Origin: Dermacentor variabilis
Lineage: Eukaryota; Arthropoda; Arachnida; Ixodida; Ixodidae
DNA: 64,000 nucleotides
Reading direction: 5' to 3'
Assembly: GCF_050947875.1 (NCBI RefSeq)
Contig: NW_027460335.1
Span: 9,935,928-9,999,927 of the forward strand
How positions within the stretch are numbered: position 1 is the stretch's first letter; each line of letters starts with the position of its first letter. A program made the position numbers and the translations under genes. Of the stretch, positions 10,831-23,321 are shown one piece after another. The notes under the pieces were generated by a model that worked only from the letters and a program-made list of their open reading frames with translations, did not search any database and was not told the DNA's origin.

Positions 10831-11214
10831 GAGCTGTCAAGACGCGTCCACGTGCATATGGCGTGTGTGTTTTACGGGGTTTTCAATGTGTAAATATATC
10901 TGTGCCCCAGGCACGTACCCAGGGGGAGCCCTCCCCCCTTTCGAATTTAAGCGGCATACCGCCCCTCCCCGCCCACGCCACCATTCCTCACACTCATTCC
11001 TAAAGTGCTCACAAATCAATCTATTCGGCAGCCAACATTTTGATGTTTTTTTCATTGAGAGCTGTATATGGCTAACATTACATAGTTTTTTCGTCATACG
11101 TCAACAGAAAAAATCATCATGTGGGCCGATCCTGGTGATAGTGCAAAAAGCGTCCAAGCTCAATGGCACATACCCCTGTGGGCTCGGGGACCTGTAACGT
11201 GCCCTTTGAAATCT
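10831..11214. other. no gene seen
   Basis: Holds a short C/G-rich stretch with GGCACGTACCCAGGGG (10909-10925) that looks like a repeat end, but no second copy is visible in the window. Confidence 0.4.
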
Positions 11215-11590
11215 CCGGGATGGGCCCACGTATGAGGAATGCTTAACGCCTGCTTCACCTCCACCGCGGGTCGGCCCCGCATTGCACTACCATTGGATGG
11301 ACCCACGCATACGCATGCGGAGCGCTCAACGCCTGCTTCACCTCCGCGGCGGGTGGGCTGAGTATTGCACTACCTTAGGGACCGGCCCACGTACGGGGAG
11401 TGCTTACTCCCTGCTTCACTTCCGCCGCGGGTCGGCCCGACGGTAGCGAAATGCCGCGCCGACCCGCGGCGGAGTTGAACCAGCCGTTGAGCACTCCGCA
11501 TACGTCGGTCCATTCAATGGTAGTGCGATGCCGGGCAGCCCACGGCGGAGGTGAACCAGGCGTTAAGCACTCCCCATACGTGGGTGAAGC
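11215..11590. repeat. GC-rich satellite array with strand switch
   Basis: About five units of 65-80 bp. Units 1-3 are direct (starting near 11219, 11296 and 11378) and share CCCACGTA, TGCTTAACGCCTGCTTCACCTCC, CGCGGGTCGG and ATTGCACTACC. Units 4-5 (about 11455-11585) are the same sequence in reverse complement (GGCGGAG.TGAACCAG, GTTAAGCACTCC, TACGT). The turn lies near 11450 inside CGCCGCGGGTCGGCCCG / CGCCGACCCGCGGCGGA. Confidence 0.8.
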
Positions 11591-14055
11591 ACTTTGTTTT
11601 TCGTTTGGGAGCTTTGAATGTCGCCAGCTCTTGCTGCCATTCCATCTTCACAGAGCGGAATGCTTGTATATGTTTCCACTCCTTTTAGATGGCGGTAGTT
11701 ATCGGCATCTCCTGGGGCGTGAAGGCCAGTTTTCTCATCAATTCGGTGCCCCCGTGATTAACTAGAGATGTGTTCAGTTGTCACCATCTATTCAATGATC
11801 ACGCGCATCGCTGTTGCTTTGTTAGCCCAACCATTTTTGTTTAGACTGATCCAGGGACCAGGAAAATGATTCGGTTCGTATCAGCTGATCTGTATGCTCG
11901 AGGAACGACTTGCGGCCGCAGAAAGCGCCGGGGGCGTTAAACTTATCCTTTTGCTTCATTATTACCTCGAGCGACCGCTCAAGCCTATACCAGCGATATG
12001 GATTAGATAAGGTAGAAAATCAAATAATGCCAAACAGCGTACGTCATCAGACCCTGCAATAACCGGTAAAACTATAAACAACATGATCCTCTCTCGTTGC
12101 CTCCTCTGGATTTTTCCTAATCGTGCAGCACATTTCGTGAAAAATTGGTAACTGGAAAGAAGTGTCGCAAAGACTTGAGAAATTAAGCTATATTATAAGA
12201 GGGAGAGCGAAGGAAATAGTCAAAAATGAAGGAAAAGCGAAAATTAACAAATTTAACTGTTGTTTGTGAAAATATTTATCGTTGAACATCTCTTTATTTA
12301 AAAGGGAAGCATTGAAAAGGCCGCCGGAAGTGGAGAATAATTCCGTGTGTTTTGAATCATGCTTCCACAGTTATCAGTGGAGCCACCTGACATAGGCCTT
12401 TCTTTGCTCTGCTAATGTGAGTGTTTTTATAACCTTCCACGGTGGGCGCAGTATGTCTAGAAACGCAGCGTCCTGCGCTCTACGTGGTTGTTGGGGACTG
12501 GTGACCAGGCATCATTACCCAACTTCTCAAATAGAAACACGTGCGCGTCGGCTTTGACACCTTAATAGGTAGAGCAGTAAACGAGGGATCTAAAAGAACT
12601 TTAATTGTTCCGGAAACATATATATTCCTCTATAATTCTTCCAAGGCTAATTCAGAAAACACTACTAGGAATCTTTATTTTTTACTTTCCCTTGTTTACT
12701 TGTTCTTGGAGGCGTTCTTCCTGCGCTTCTGTCAATGGCGAGCCCATTTGATGTGCTTCCTTGTTTGCCAAGTAAAGTAGTGGTGAATCTCACAGGCGCA
12801 CCTGTGAGGTACACCTTATTTCAATTCTCTTTTCCGGATTTACGTGTCTTTATGGTCAATGGTGGGCATTATTGACATTGGTGCTAGTAAAGCTACCTCC
12901 CTCCCTGATTTGCATAGGAAATGTTACCTTGGGATGCCCCCCCCCCCCCCCGAAAAAAAAGTCCTGTGTATGTTCCTGCTGTGCCCGCACCATCCAAGTA
13001 CACAACATCATCGCGGCGTTACTGCGTCATGGATGCATGTGCAAATAACCAGCGAAAACGAAGTAGATTGCAGAGCACCGTTTGCGACGAACACGATGTA
13101 CGTCGAGAGCTGTGCCGCTGTGGCATATTCAGCCGTGCATGTCTTTTTCTCTCTGTATGTGCCTAGCTCTGCGTGTCTCTCTATGAGTACGCGCCTTTCT
13201 ACGGGCCTCGATTACACAAAGGCCTGATGTGGGCTTCGTAAAGCGACCATCGCGATAGAACTCCGCACCTGAATCACAAATAAATGCAGCGAAAGTGTGC
13301 GCACCGCTACAAAGTTCTGACGCTCATGATCATGACAATCGAACTCATGCGTAACAGATTGAATTCCGTGCACTGGCGTTATTGGCATGAAATTTCGCAA
13401 TACCTTTCAGCAACTATTACGTGTTAAAGCTGGTTCGTGTTGCTTATCGTAACTACTGGCCACAGGGCAAGAGTGGCGACGTTTGTTAAAGAAAGTATGC
13501 ACACCTTGCAGAGTAGAACCGACACGGTTGATATAATGTTCACTCATTCTTCCGCCGTCCCGAGACAAAAGACGGACACATTTGGACACCCGCACAAATG
13601 CGCTACGTGTACTCGAACCTATGGCACGCCGCCTCTTTTCAAGTTGCGGGCCGCGAGGTTTTTCCAGGCACTACAACGCAGAAGTAAAGTATCTCACGTG
13701 CTGCAAGGCTTTTACTAGTTCCCGACGTCCAAATCAAAGTGTAATAGCCGCAGAAGCAATGTTTCCGCACGCCAAGGTAAGGCGGACATACCCGAATGAC
13801 CTGCTCCATCTGCGGACGTTGCGTTTGTCACAGCCATTCCGATTTGCAGCACAATCTTGCTGAGAAGCTGAAGTTCACTAACTAAACTCGTTAGCTAAAA
13901 TTCACCATCCCGTCTTTCGTGAGACCTCCAAAGATATGTCAAAGCGCAACCACTGGGTCTACCTGCGGTCGCCTCACTTGGCAGCTCGAAGCCGTTGGAG
14001 CAGCAGGTGGCACCACCGCAATTTGAAAATGGCGCCACTAATATTGTTCTATGTC
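11591..14055. other. no gene seen; one homopolymer
   Basis: Only short open stretches without recognisable domains. Contains a run of about 15 C followed by 8 A (12937-12960). No RNA gene or repeat structure stood out. Confidence 0.5.
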
Positions 14056-14170
14056 CTGGTGTATATCAGCGTTTCTATACTGTCCCTTCCTCTACGAAGG
14101 CGTTGAAAGCACTGACCCACTGCCAGTACGTGGGGTGAGTTCGGTCTGAAATTGTTTGCCGCAATATATA
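14056..14170 (+). repeat. partial tandem copy of the 2.4-kb repeat end
   Basis: TACTGTCCCTTCCTCTACGA, a GACCCACT word and GCCGCAATATATA match the adjacent 14243-14330 segment in the same order and spacing. The element end is therefore duplicated in tandem here. Confidence 0.6.
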
Positions 14171-16118
14171 GCTCGCGCCGTCGTCGTCGTCTTCATCTAC
14201 AGCTGGCTGCGATGCCACTCATGATGCTGGCGTTACCATACTGCCCCTCCCTCTGAAGGCGCTGACCGCACTGACCCACTCATTGTCCGTGCGGTTATTT
14301 CCGTCTCAAATTTTTTGCCTCAATATATCGCACAATGAAACCACGCATAGAGTTGCGCTCAAATTTCGCATTAGCCAGTATCCTAGTCGTCGGACAATTT
14401 TCTTCCCGACACAGGGCTTTGAACCGTACCTTTATTTTGCACTATTCACTCCGAAAGTGTTTTGCAGTGCGACTAATCTACGTGTAGTATTATTGCTGCT
14501 CCGTTATTTTGGTAGCTTAGCCTACCACTGAATTTGCGAAAGAAGCCTTGTGAAGCTTAGTGAGAGTGTCTTGTGCTTGCCGACTGAATGTTTGCTTTTC
14601 GTTGTGGTTCCCACTGACACCGTATGTGAACTTAACACTGCAGCTCAATCTCACAAGGCTTTCTGCTGTGGTCTCCACGTGGAATGAAGCATTGTCGGGA
14701 GAGGTTCGCCAACTGTCTAGCCCCCTGCGCCTTAGAACACCAGCGCAATGCCTCCGCAAAGCGGTGCAGTCACCTGTCCATCATATATCCCTTCCACGGC
14801 GGGGCAGTCTGTTACGACTGCCCTGTCGACCATTGCCCTGTGACTGCCATGGTTCTTAGCGACAATTTATGTCGCACCGTTAATTTATGTCTGCGTAGGC
14901 TTCACAGTGCTGTCTGTTTTCAGCGAGCGGGAAGCTTAAGATACAGGTGTGCACTCGCTCCTTTTCCTCCTCAGCAGGGAAAGCGTTGGCGGTGTCTGTG
15001 TGTGCGTTTGTGCGCGTCAGTACCTTTCCACCTGCTGGACAAGGAGCGGTTAGAAAACCCTTTCAACTGCCTTACATTGCACGGCGGCCACAAGCATGGA
15101 GAGCGTTCGCTTTTCCTTCTCCTCAGCGAGGGCGTTACAATCTATAAAGCACGACCCCACCAAATGACTTCAGCCTTCAGCTTTTGAGCAAGCTTCACTG
15201 CGTGTCGATCTCCGTGAGCAAGCTCTTAGAGCTGACCGCTCCATAATGATGTCAATAAACTTTCGTCTTTGTTACTACTTACCTGGATTATTTTTAGTCT
15301 CCCACTGGGCTCCGTTACGTTGGTCAAGCTCCAAACCACCAAGCCCAGGCTACCTGTGCCATGCTTGACATGTGGCGCTTGGACTCCTCGGATTCTGAGG
15401 ACCGAACCCCGCACAGCCATCAAACGCCCTGTCCTGTCCCGGCGTCCGTCATGAAACAGTATTTTCTTGCCGGTATACAAAAAAAAAATGGGACTCTAGC
15501 GACCACAGGAGCAGCAAGCAAGTTCACTGGTTTGCTACTTTTGAGGAGACAATGGCAAAAAAAGAACTGTTTTACAACGGACGCCAGTGCCGTGACGGGA
15601 CGGCGCGTTTGACGGCTGCATGAATCCGGCCTACAATTTATGGCTTGCTCAGGACGTCATGGCCGCATCTACTTACCATGATGTTTCAACATTGTGCCGT
15701 CTGGGATGATGCGATTGTAACATATTTAGTGCCACGGCTCGCCAGCTGTGACTGCAAAAAATTGGGGAGCCCGCATCACTTCGGAGGGCTACTGAGAAAG
15801 TACGAAAGGGAACACATAAGGTGTCTGTATGGGGAACTACATTCTGAAAGTATGATGAGTCACTTTTGTTTCCGAATGTAGGTTCCCATAGTTGTCCCTC
15901 CTGCAGTCCTCCTATGTGTTCCCTTCAGTGGTTTCGCAGTAGTCCCCGAAGTGCTATGGGCTCCGCGCTCTCTACAACAAAGCTATAAGCCTCCACCACA
16001 CGTACGCTTGCGGACGCGCGCAAGCTCGCATCCGCGCGCCCACGCATGCGCAGACGATGTGGCAAGGCTCGTACGCGTCGAAACGCGGTGCGATCTCATG
16101 TGAACAGCTTCTCTCTGT
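14171..16118. mobile_element. 2.4-kb interspersed repeat, copy 2, left part
   Basis: Inverted counterpart of 6640-8318, with clear matching through the TCAGCCTT/GAGCAAGCT block (15170-15230), the AATAAA-containing stretch (15250) and the CGCATGCGCAGACGATG block (16045-16060). It stops where Gypsy D begins and resumes at 24509. A single 110-codon frame is open in both copies (14800-15150 here), but see the rejected list for why I do not call it a gene. Confidence 0.65.
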
Positions 16119-16228
16119 TATCGCTATTTACACTGGAGCCAGGCAGCCAGGCCGACACTCCCCAGCGCCAATCGTCGTTCTCGCGGCGGCTCGTTTCTTG
16201 AGCATCGCTCGATGATATCGTAATACTG
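16119..16228 (-). repeat. Gypsy D 3' LTR (shortened) and polypurine tract
   Basis: Matches the 24344-24508 LTR from CTATTTACA and ACTGGAG.CAGGCA to GGCGGCTCGTTTCTTGAGC and GATATCGTAAT, with internal deletions near its outer end. A run of ten C at about 16227-16237 (G on the minus strand) just inside is the polypurine tract that primes plus-strand synthesis. The outer edge is uncertain by about 10 bp. Confidence 0.7.
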
Positions 16229-16261
16229 CCCCCCCCCCGTCGCGGCAATAGCACCGTCACG

Positions 16262-17290
16262 GTGCTGTTAAATATCCAAGGCGCGTGGAGAGTTGTGGGA
16301 CTTGAGTCGGGCGACGTGGACTACGTCACTGGTTGTCACAGAGGAGGACGTAGTGGGCGTGGCTAGAACGATTTCATAGGTGACATCGGTCACTTTGCGG
16401 AGCACGCGATATGGACCTGTGTAACGAGAAAGAAGTTTTTCACATAGGCCAACTTTACGCGAAGGTGACCCAAGCAACACGAGGCTGCCGGGCACAAAAT
16501 GGACATCACGGTGACGGAGGTCGTAGCGTTGCTTCTGGTTGTCTTGAGACACTTGTAGACGAGTGTGCGCAAGTTGGCGAGCGTGGCCAGCATGGGCGAT
16601 TGCATCACGGGCATAATCGCTAGTTGAAGCTGTGGCGGACGGAAGCACAGTGTCCAGTGGTAGCGTTGGTTCGCGGCCATACAAGAGGTAAAACGTGGAA
16701 AAGCCAGCAGTTTGGAGACGGGAAGAGTTGTGTGCAACGGTAATGTAAGGTAGAGCCAGGTCCAAGTCACGGCGGTCGTCGAAAACGTATTTGGATAGCA
16801 TGTCTGTAAGGGTGCGGTTCAAGCGCTCATTGAGGCCGTTCGTTTGGGGATGGTAGGTGGTGGTAAACTTATGCCGTATTGAGGAGGCACGCATGATGTC
16901 GTCGATGACTTTGGCCAAAAACGTACGGCCACGCTCTGTTAGCAATTGACACGGAGTAGCATGCATCAAAATAATACCATGTAGGAGGAAGTCCGCAACA
17001 TCAGTTGCGCACCTGGTCGGAAGAGCACGGGTTACGGTGTAGCGGGTCGCGTAGTTCGCCGCTACTGCAACCCACTTGTTCCCTGATGTAGATTCCGGAA
17101 ATGGGCCGAGAAGGTCTAAGCTGACACGGTATAAGGGCTCCGCAGGAATGTTGAGCGGCTGCAGGTAACCAGCCGGGAGCTCGGAAGGCTTCTTCCGTCG
17201 TTGGCAAACTTCACAAGCGGCGACGTAACTTCGTACGGAACGGGCAAGACCCGGCCAGAAAAAACGGCGACGTACATTGTCATGAGATAC
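16262..17290 (-). pseudogene. Gypsy D integrase
   Basis: From the 3' end of pol. The core covers LTERGRTFLAKVIDDIM, then TTTYHPQTNGLNERLNRTL with the catalytic Glu (near residue 45 of the 233-codon block 16268-16969). NSSRLQTAGFSTFYLLYGREPTLPLD, the LRHRDVHFVPGSLVLL barrel-like domain and VVHVARLKSH close it. The upstream half (CQRRKKPSELPAG and DLLGPFPES equivalents) lies at 17001-17280 in other frames. Frameshifted once near 16975; otherwise well preserved. Confidence 0.85.
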
Positions 17291-17301
17291 GCCGAGATGT
17301 C

Positions 17302-18024
17302 CTAACGTTGGTGCGTCGTGGAGTTTTCTATAACGGTGGAGCGGAGGTGTTTAGGTATTACAAGTAGGAACTCAGAGCCGTCCGGATGAAGGTTACGACG
17401 GTACAGAGTACCGTCGCGGAGGACGACGAGGCGTAGAGTAGCGTCGGCCGGAGAGTGCTCAAAACGGTCGATGAGTGCTCTGATGTAGGCGTCACGGCGT
17501 TGCTTGTCGGCGAAATGAAGCAGCTGTGATACAGAGAATACGCAAGAAGCACTGGCAATATTAGAGGAGTCAGAGTCGTCAACAGGGCAACGCGACAAGC
17601 TGTCAGCGTATTGGTGCAGGCGGCCAAGCTTGTACACGATGGGATATGAAAATTTTTGTAGCCTCAAAGCCCATTGACAAAGCCGGCCTGTAGGATCTTT
17701 TAGCGAAGAGAGCCAGCAGAGAGCATGATGGTCAGTGACTACAGAAAAAGGGCGACCGTAAAGGTAAGGACGGAACTTCGCAACCGGCCAGACTAAAGCA
17801 AGGCATCCTCGTTTCGTAATGGAATGGTTGCGCTCTGATGGGGTGAGGAGGCGGCTTGCATAAGCAATAACGCGATCCCGGCCACCCTGACGCTGGGCTA
17901 AGACGGCAGCTACGCCATGACCGCTGGCATCTGTACGCAGGTCAAAGTGGGCGAGAATGGGTGCTGAGGAGAGAAGAGTAACGAGACGAGAGAAGGCGGC
18001 GGCTTCTGTGGTACCCCACGACAA
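17302..18024 (-). pseudogene. Gypsy D RNase H and connection to integrase
   Basis: A 240-codon block degrading the RNA of RNA-DNA hybrids. It shows PILAHFDLRTDASGHGVAAVL (first Asp, ~residue 30; a short deletion has removed residues before RTDAS), ITKRGCLALVW where the usual catalytic Glu of TEKE.LA is replaced by Arg-Gly, [11 protein letters not shown] and YADSLSRCP. The linker then carries LVVLRDGTLYRRN toward the integrase zinc region. Loss of the second acidic residue argues that it is inactive. Confidence 0.85.
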
Positions 18025-19677
18025 TTGTACGCCTTTCTACAAAAGATTAGTGAGGGGTCTAGAAATTGCCGAAAAATCTTGAATAAAACGATGAAAGTAC
18101 GAGCATATTCCTACAAAACTTCGAATATCTGCGGCTGTCTTCAGCACCGGAAACTCTCTGACAGCGGGAGTTTTGTCGGGATCAGGCTGTACTCCGGAAG
18201 CGTAAACGAGATGGCCCAGAAGAGTAATTTGCCGGTGGCCAAAACGACATTTGCACGAGTTAAGTTACAGCTTCGCCTTTCGAAATAGATCAAGCATAGT
18301 TCAAGGTGAGTGTCGAACGTTGGCGAGAAGACGATGACGTCGTCGAGGTATCAGAGGCATGTGAACCATTTGAAAACTTGGAGCAAGGAGTCCCTCATAC
18401 GATCGAAGGTGGCAGGGGCGTTGCATAATCCAAAGGGCGTTACCTTGAATTAGTATAGGACATCAGGTATGATGAACGCGGTTTTTTCTCTGTCTATATC
18501 GTCAACAGCAATCTGCCAGTATCCAGAACGAAGATCAATAGACGAGAAATAGCTGGAACCGTGCAGGCAGTCAAGGGCGTCGTCTATACGTGGGAGCGGT
18601 TAGACGCCCTTCTTAGTAATGTTGTTCAGATGACGGTAGTCTACACAGAAGCGCCACGTGCCGTCCTTCTTCTTAACCAACACCACGGGTGATGCCCAGG
18701 GACTCGAAGAAGGCTCAATGATGTTTTTATCGAGCATTTTGTTGACTTCATTTTGAATTACTCGGCGTTCTGACGCAGAATCTTGATACGGTCGTCGGTG
18801 AATAGGCGTAGCATTGCCAGTAAGAATCCGATGCTTGACCGCGAGCGTCTGGCCTAAATGGCGATCGTCGATGTCGAAAATATCTCGGTAGGACGATAAT
18901 ACTTGGCAAAGCTCTTCAGCCTGCGCCGAGGACAGGTCCGTCGCAACCATTTTCTTTATATTGGGATCGGCACCCGAGGCTAGCGCGAGGGGCATGCTAA
19001 GCTCGCGAAAACCATCGGTCGATAACGCTGCCACGTATTGGTCGCCGAGACAATTAACGGTGGCAAGGCAAATACCTTGCGGTAGAATTTGCTTTGCCAA
19101 TCCAAAGTTACAGACAGGCATGCGAGTGCGGTTCCCAGTAATATTAAATATACTGTGAGGCACTTTAACATCATACTGTATTGGGATGTCGGGCAGAGGA
19201 GTGACGACGTACTCGTCATCAGGGACTGGTGGGGAAGACAAGAGTTCAATATAGGCTATTGATTTTGGCGGCAGTCGAATAAAGCCGGTGGGACGTAAGC
19301 GGCAGTGGGGTGCGTCAGAAGGTTCTGCGAGCATCGGCAACTCAAGGCGAAGGGTATTGGAAGAGCAGTCAATAAGACCAGAATGTGCGGAGAGAAAAAC
19401 GAGGCCGAGAATGACGTCGTGCGGGCAATGAGCAATTACGGTGAAGAGGACCGGAGTGTGGCGGCAGGCGATGCTGACGCGTGCCGTACACATCGCAACG
19501 CGGACCGCCATCCGCAACGCGGACGAGGCGTGCCGACGCTGGGGTGAGGAGCTTGTTCAGTCGTCGTCGGAAGGCAGCACTCATAATTGAAATATGTGCT
19601 CCTGTATCAATGAGTGCCGCGACAGGATAGCCGTCAACGTCAACGTCAAGAAGGCTTAGAGCTGAGACGTCGAGGAT
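18025..19677 (-). pseudogene. Gypsy D protease-linker-reverse transcriptase
   Basis: Protease starts near 19660 with VAALIDTGAHISIMS (frame broken once), followed by [22 protein letters not shown]. The linker has PVPDDEYVV and [13 protein letters not shown] begins [20 protein letters not shown] then FCVDYRHLN, stops at a TAG near 18600, and continues in other frames through the catalytic YLDD (about 18335-18350, preceded by an in-frame TGA) to 18025. Two or more stops and shifts make it a pseudogene. Confidence 0.85.
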
Positions 19678-19876
19678 GTAGGAAACCTACGGCTCCATAG
19701 ATGACTGAAGACGAGACGCAAGAGCCCTTCTCGCGGCAGCCTTGCACCCAATGGGGTCGCCGAACAGTTCCCGTAGCTTCCTTTTGAAATTGTCACAACT
19801 GGTTATCTCGTCGTCATGTATTTGGTGCCACACGCGTGGGGTGCCGCCGAGATAAAAGATGACATTGGCGAGCATA
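19678..19876 (-). pseudogene. Gypsy D gag, second fragment (3' of LINE insertion)
   Basis: Continues gag after the LINE: MLANVIFYLGGTPRVWHQIH, ITSCDNFKRKLRELFG and AAARRALASRLQSS match residues ~57-125 of the intact gag of copy F (61300-62484). After an in-frame stop and YILDVSALS it jumps straight into LLDVDVDGYPVAALIDTGA of protease. The rest of gag, including the CCHC knuckle, has been deleted. Confidence 0.8.
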
Positions 19877-20171
19877 ATCAATTCAATTCAATTCAATTCA
19901 GTCTTTATTTTTCTCTTGGACAGAGAAGGAGACAAGACTAAAAGCTCGTAAGCTTGACAGAGGTCCTGCCCCCTTTATCAACCTGGCAGTACAGTACACA
20001 GGCAGAGATTTTCAATTTTCCGAATAAACACTGAAACGAAATAACAAAACACTTGTAAAAAGCAGCGCTGTGCATTGCAGCACAAACATAGGTATTAAAA
20101 AAACAAATAAGTGGTCATGGGGAAACGAAAAAAAAAATAGTAACAGGTATAGGTTTAAACGGAGTGCGACA

Positions 20172-21233
20172 TTACGTAATCTTGCTAAGAAAAAATCGCT
20201 TAATAACATCACTTGAATGCTGAAAGGGGTCAAACAATTCTCTGTTTAATTTATTTAATAATACTGGAACAGTATAAGAAAGAGACTGCTCGGTATAATA
20301 TGCCCTAGGCGTCGGCACTAACCAAATTTCTTTATGTCTAGTCTGCAGGATATGCGTGTTTTTCTCAAGTTTTGCCAGATAACTAATATAATGTTCATGA
20401 CTGTGTGAAGACCGTTTATAGATTATTAAAAGTCTATAATTATATAAACTATAGATTGGCAGGATTTCATATTTTAAAAACAAGTCATGTGTGGGGGAAC
20501 AATAAGGAACACCAGCAATGCATCTTACAGCTCTTTTTTGAAGAAGGTGAAGCTTGGATAAATTTGTGACATCCGTAGTGCCCCAAACAGTACAACAATA
20601 TTGCAAAAGAGAAAGAACTAATGAGTTGTATAGCAATAGCCTACCTTTCACAGGAAGAATACCGCGCAGCCGCAACATGACACCGACAGCTGAAGACACT
20701 TTTGATCTGATATAATCAACATGATCATTCCAAGTCAAATGCTTTGAAAATATAACGCCAAGGATTTTAACAGAATCTACAATTTCAACAGTATCAGAGC
20801 TTAAGAACACGTTCAACGGCCGAGAAATTATCTTTCCTTTTGGAAAGTACAATATTATTTTTGTCTTTTTAGAATTAATCTTCAAACAATTTGAAGAGAA
20901 AGCAATCAAAACACTGAGTTCATTAAATACGTGGGCAAAATCAATGTCATTTTCTGATCTCCCGGTTATGAACACCGAAGTGTCATCAGCGTAGGATACA
21001 ATCTGTCCATCAGTTACACATTGCACAACATCATTTATATAGATTAAAAATAAGAGCGGTCCCAATATGCTTCCTTGGGGGACTCCTGCATAAATGTTTT
21101 GTATTGAAGACAACGAATTTTTAAAGTCAACATATTGTGTTCTGTTCGACAAATACGATTTCATAAGATCGTGAGCTTTTCCTCGGACACCATAGCTTGC
21201 CAGTTTACGCAGTAAAATTCTGTGGTTTATCAA
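20172..21233 (-). pseudogene. LINE ORF2, RT palm and C-terminal part
   Basis: 353 codons. RT motifs: [19 protein letters not shown] (residues ~50-68), the catalytic YADDTSVF (~81), KTKIILYFPKG, VKILGVIFSKHLTW and the C-terminal RLRGILPVKGRLLLYNSLV / LLQYCCTVWG block, then LLQKRAVRCIAGVPY. The order and the Y.ADD box are those of CR1/L2 elements. It is cut from the N-terminal RT block by an AT-rich insertion at 21240-21310 made of TATATA and GATAATATATAT words. Confidence 0.85.
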
Positions 21234-21326
21234 GTAGTAAAGTCTTGATATATATATGATAATATATATTGATAATATATATGTAAAGCCTTAGTAAAGT
21301 CTATATATATGCCTGCACCTATTTCC

Positions 21327-22506
21327 TTATTTTGAAACATATCTATAATGATTTCTTTTTTGAGTCAGTAATGCTGTTTCAGTGGATCGATTCTTTCGAA
21401 ACCCGTGCTGAAAGTCAAGGAGCAGGTTATGTTTTTCAAAGAAAGACAGTACCCTACCATGCATTAATTTTTCTATACCCTTCGAGAACACTGGCAGTAT
21501 AGAAATTGGACGATAGTTACGAATCAAATTGTTGTCACCGCTTTTAAAAACCGGTATTACTCGAGCCACCTGCAGTGCCTTTGGAAATATAGCGGTAGAT
21601 AATATGAGATTGTAAATGTGAGTAACAGCGGGGCATATTAAGTGAAGAACATGTTTAATGGGCGCTATTTGGAGACCAGTTGCATCTACTGACTTGCTAT
21701 TTTTAATAGTACTTATGCACGAGAAAACTTCTGTGCAGTTCGTGGGCGCAACGAAGAGGGATGATGGACAGCTGCTTCCCTTCATGAATTCAATGTAATT
21801 TTGGCTGCACTCTACCTGACTGTGAGATGCCTGTAAAATAAAGAAATTGTTGAAAGCGTCAGCTAAACAGGTCCCATAAATTCGTTTTCCTTCATGCTGA
21901 AAGTTTTCGGAAGTATCACGGGTATTTTGTTGCAATAAACAATTCAGTTTTTGCCAGATAACATCCGATCGCTGTTCTTCAGGGCTCCAAAATACATTTG
22001 TGAAATAGGCGTCTTGAGCCATTCTTAGTTTTGATGTTAGATTATTTCTGTACTTTTTGAATTGCCGAAGCAACTCTTCATCTTTTGATTGTACAAACTG
22101 TGCGTACAATCGGTTCTTATGCTTGATCATTTGGAGCAAGTCGGACGTCATCCAGGGTTTCCGTGCTTTTGATGGCATGGTTATCTTTCTTAGTGGAAAA
22201 TGTGCATCATATATAGCCTTGAATGTAGTGATGAAGTTAAGGTAAGCGGTATCACTACTATCTTCCTCGAAAACGTCGTTCCAGGTCTGTTGGCTAATCG
22301 CAGCAAGAAAGGATTCAAGATTTTTTTTTTGTTATAGATTGTGTATAAATTATTTGCCTTTTGTAATTAACATGTACAGCCTTATCAGCTATCATGACGA
22401 TTTCAAGATGATCACTAATGTCGGTATAAACTACGTCTGCAGTTACTAAATTACTGTCAATATTTGTAATGAATACATCAAATAAAGATTCACTTTCTAA
22501 AGTCAC
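21327..22506 (-). pseudogene. LINE ORF2, endonuclease end and N-terminal RT
   Basis: Two open blocks. The first (22315-22506) carries the last endonuclease motif ISDHLEIV, with the catalytic Asp-His. The second (21327-22178, 283 codons) has PWMTSDLLQMIKHKNRLY, the FPKALQVARVIPVFKSGD and NYRPISILPVFSKGIEKLM motifs, and LLDFQHGFRKNRSTETALL. A shift at 22180-22310 and a T run at 22320-22330 separate the blocks. Confidence 0.8.
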
Positions 22507-23085
22507 TCACGTCGGCTTTGTTTTTACGCTAAAAAAACCATTAGCAGCAATTAAATACTGGAGTTCTTTTTGGGATTGACTCAATGAAAGCATATTTATG
22601 TTAATATCGCCACCTAGAACCATATCTATGGACTGATCAGATGCGTAGCTAAAAATCTTTTCAAGAAATTCAAAGAAGTGATTAATGGCACCAGATGGTG
22701 GCCTGTAAATGACACAGAAAAGTTTGTTAGAACTTCGTAGAGTGAGCACTTCGTAATCAGCAGTTGTCGTCGTGTATTCTACGACTATTTCGCACGATAA
22801 TGTTTCTCTAAGCAGAAGCGCGATGCCGCCTCCCCTTTTATCTTCGCGGTTTTGATAGAAGCACTGATAGCCATGACGGTGAAATACAATTGATGCTGAT
22901 GTGTACCAGGTTTCAGTTAACATGATCGCTGTAAGTGACACTCCGATAGTATCGAGTAGAGCAGCTAATTCATCTTCTTTGTTTGTTAAAGATCTGACGT
23001 TTAAATGAAATACTGACAAAGCAGATTTTTTTGGTTTCACTATATGCTTAATTTCGTGTGGCTGATAACCCATGTCGAGAAACAA
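22507..23085 (-). pseudogene. LINE ORF2, AP endonuclease domain
   Basis: 193 codons. The apurinic/apyrimidinic-type endonuclease nicks the target strand. Motifs in order: FHLNVRSL (Asn), LTETWY (catalytic Glu), RGGGIALLLRE, CVIYRPPSG, and the GGDININ box. The N-terminal METHIONINE near 23085 is in frame; the real ORF2 start could lie a little upstream. A stop after VKTKPT ends it. Confidence 0.8.
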
Positions 23086-23321
23086 ATTTTAGGTGTCTGC
23101 AAGTATAACTACACAATTTGACGCAAATCATCAAGCTTGGTGATCGCTATGAGTGCTTAGGCATCCGTTCTGCGCACAAATATTTTGCCATTCCGAGTCC
23201 ATGCATATTTCCACTTGCACTCCTTTTTCTTTGCATTTGCCGCACCGAACAGCTTTTTCATGGAAGGGCTCAAGTGCTCGTTAATGAAGATGGGGGTTTT
23301 GGGTTCAAGTTCAATGTCCTC

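Noticed and set aside
12844..13227. Overlapping open frames of 81 and 127 codons
   Set aside because: They share one region in two frames, include a C homopolymer and show no domain.
14684..15187. A Cys-rich frame of about 110 codons open in both copies of the 2.4-kb repeat (7582-7947 rc and here)
   Set aside because: I compared the two copies codon by codon. Differences fall about equally on first, second and third positions and many change the residue, which is neutral drift rather than protein conservation. The lack of indels alone is weak evidence.
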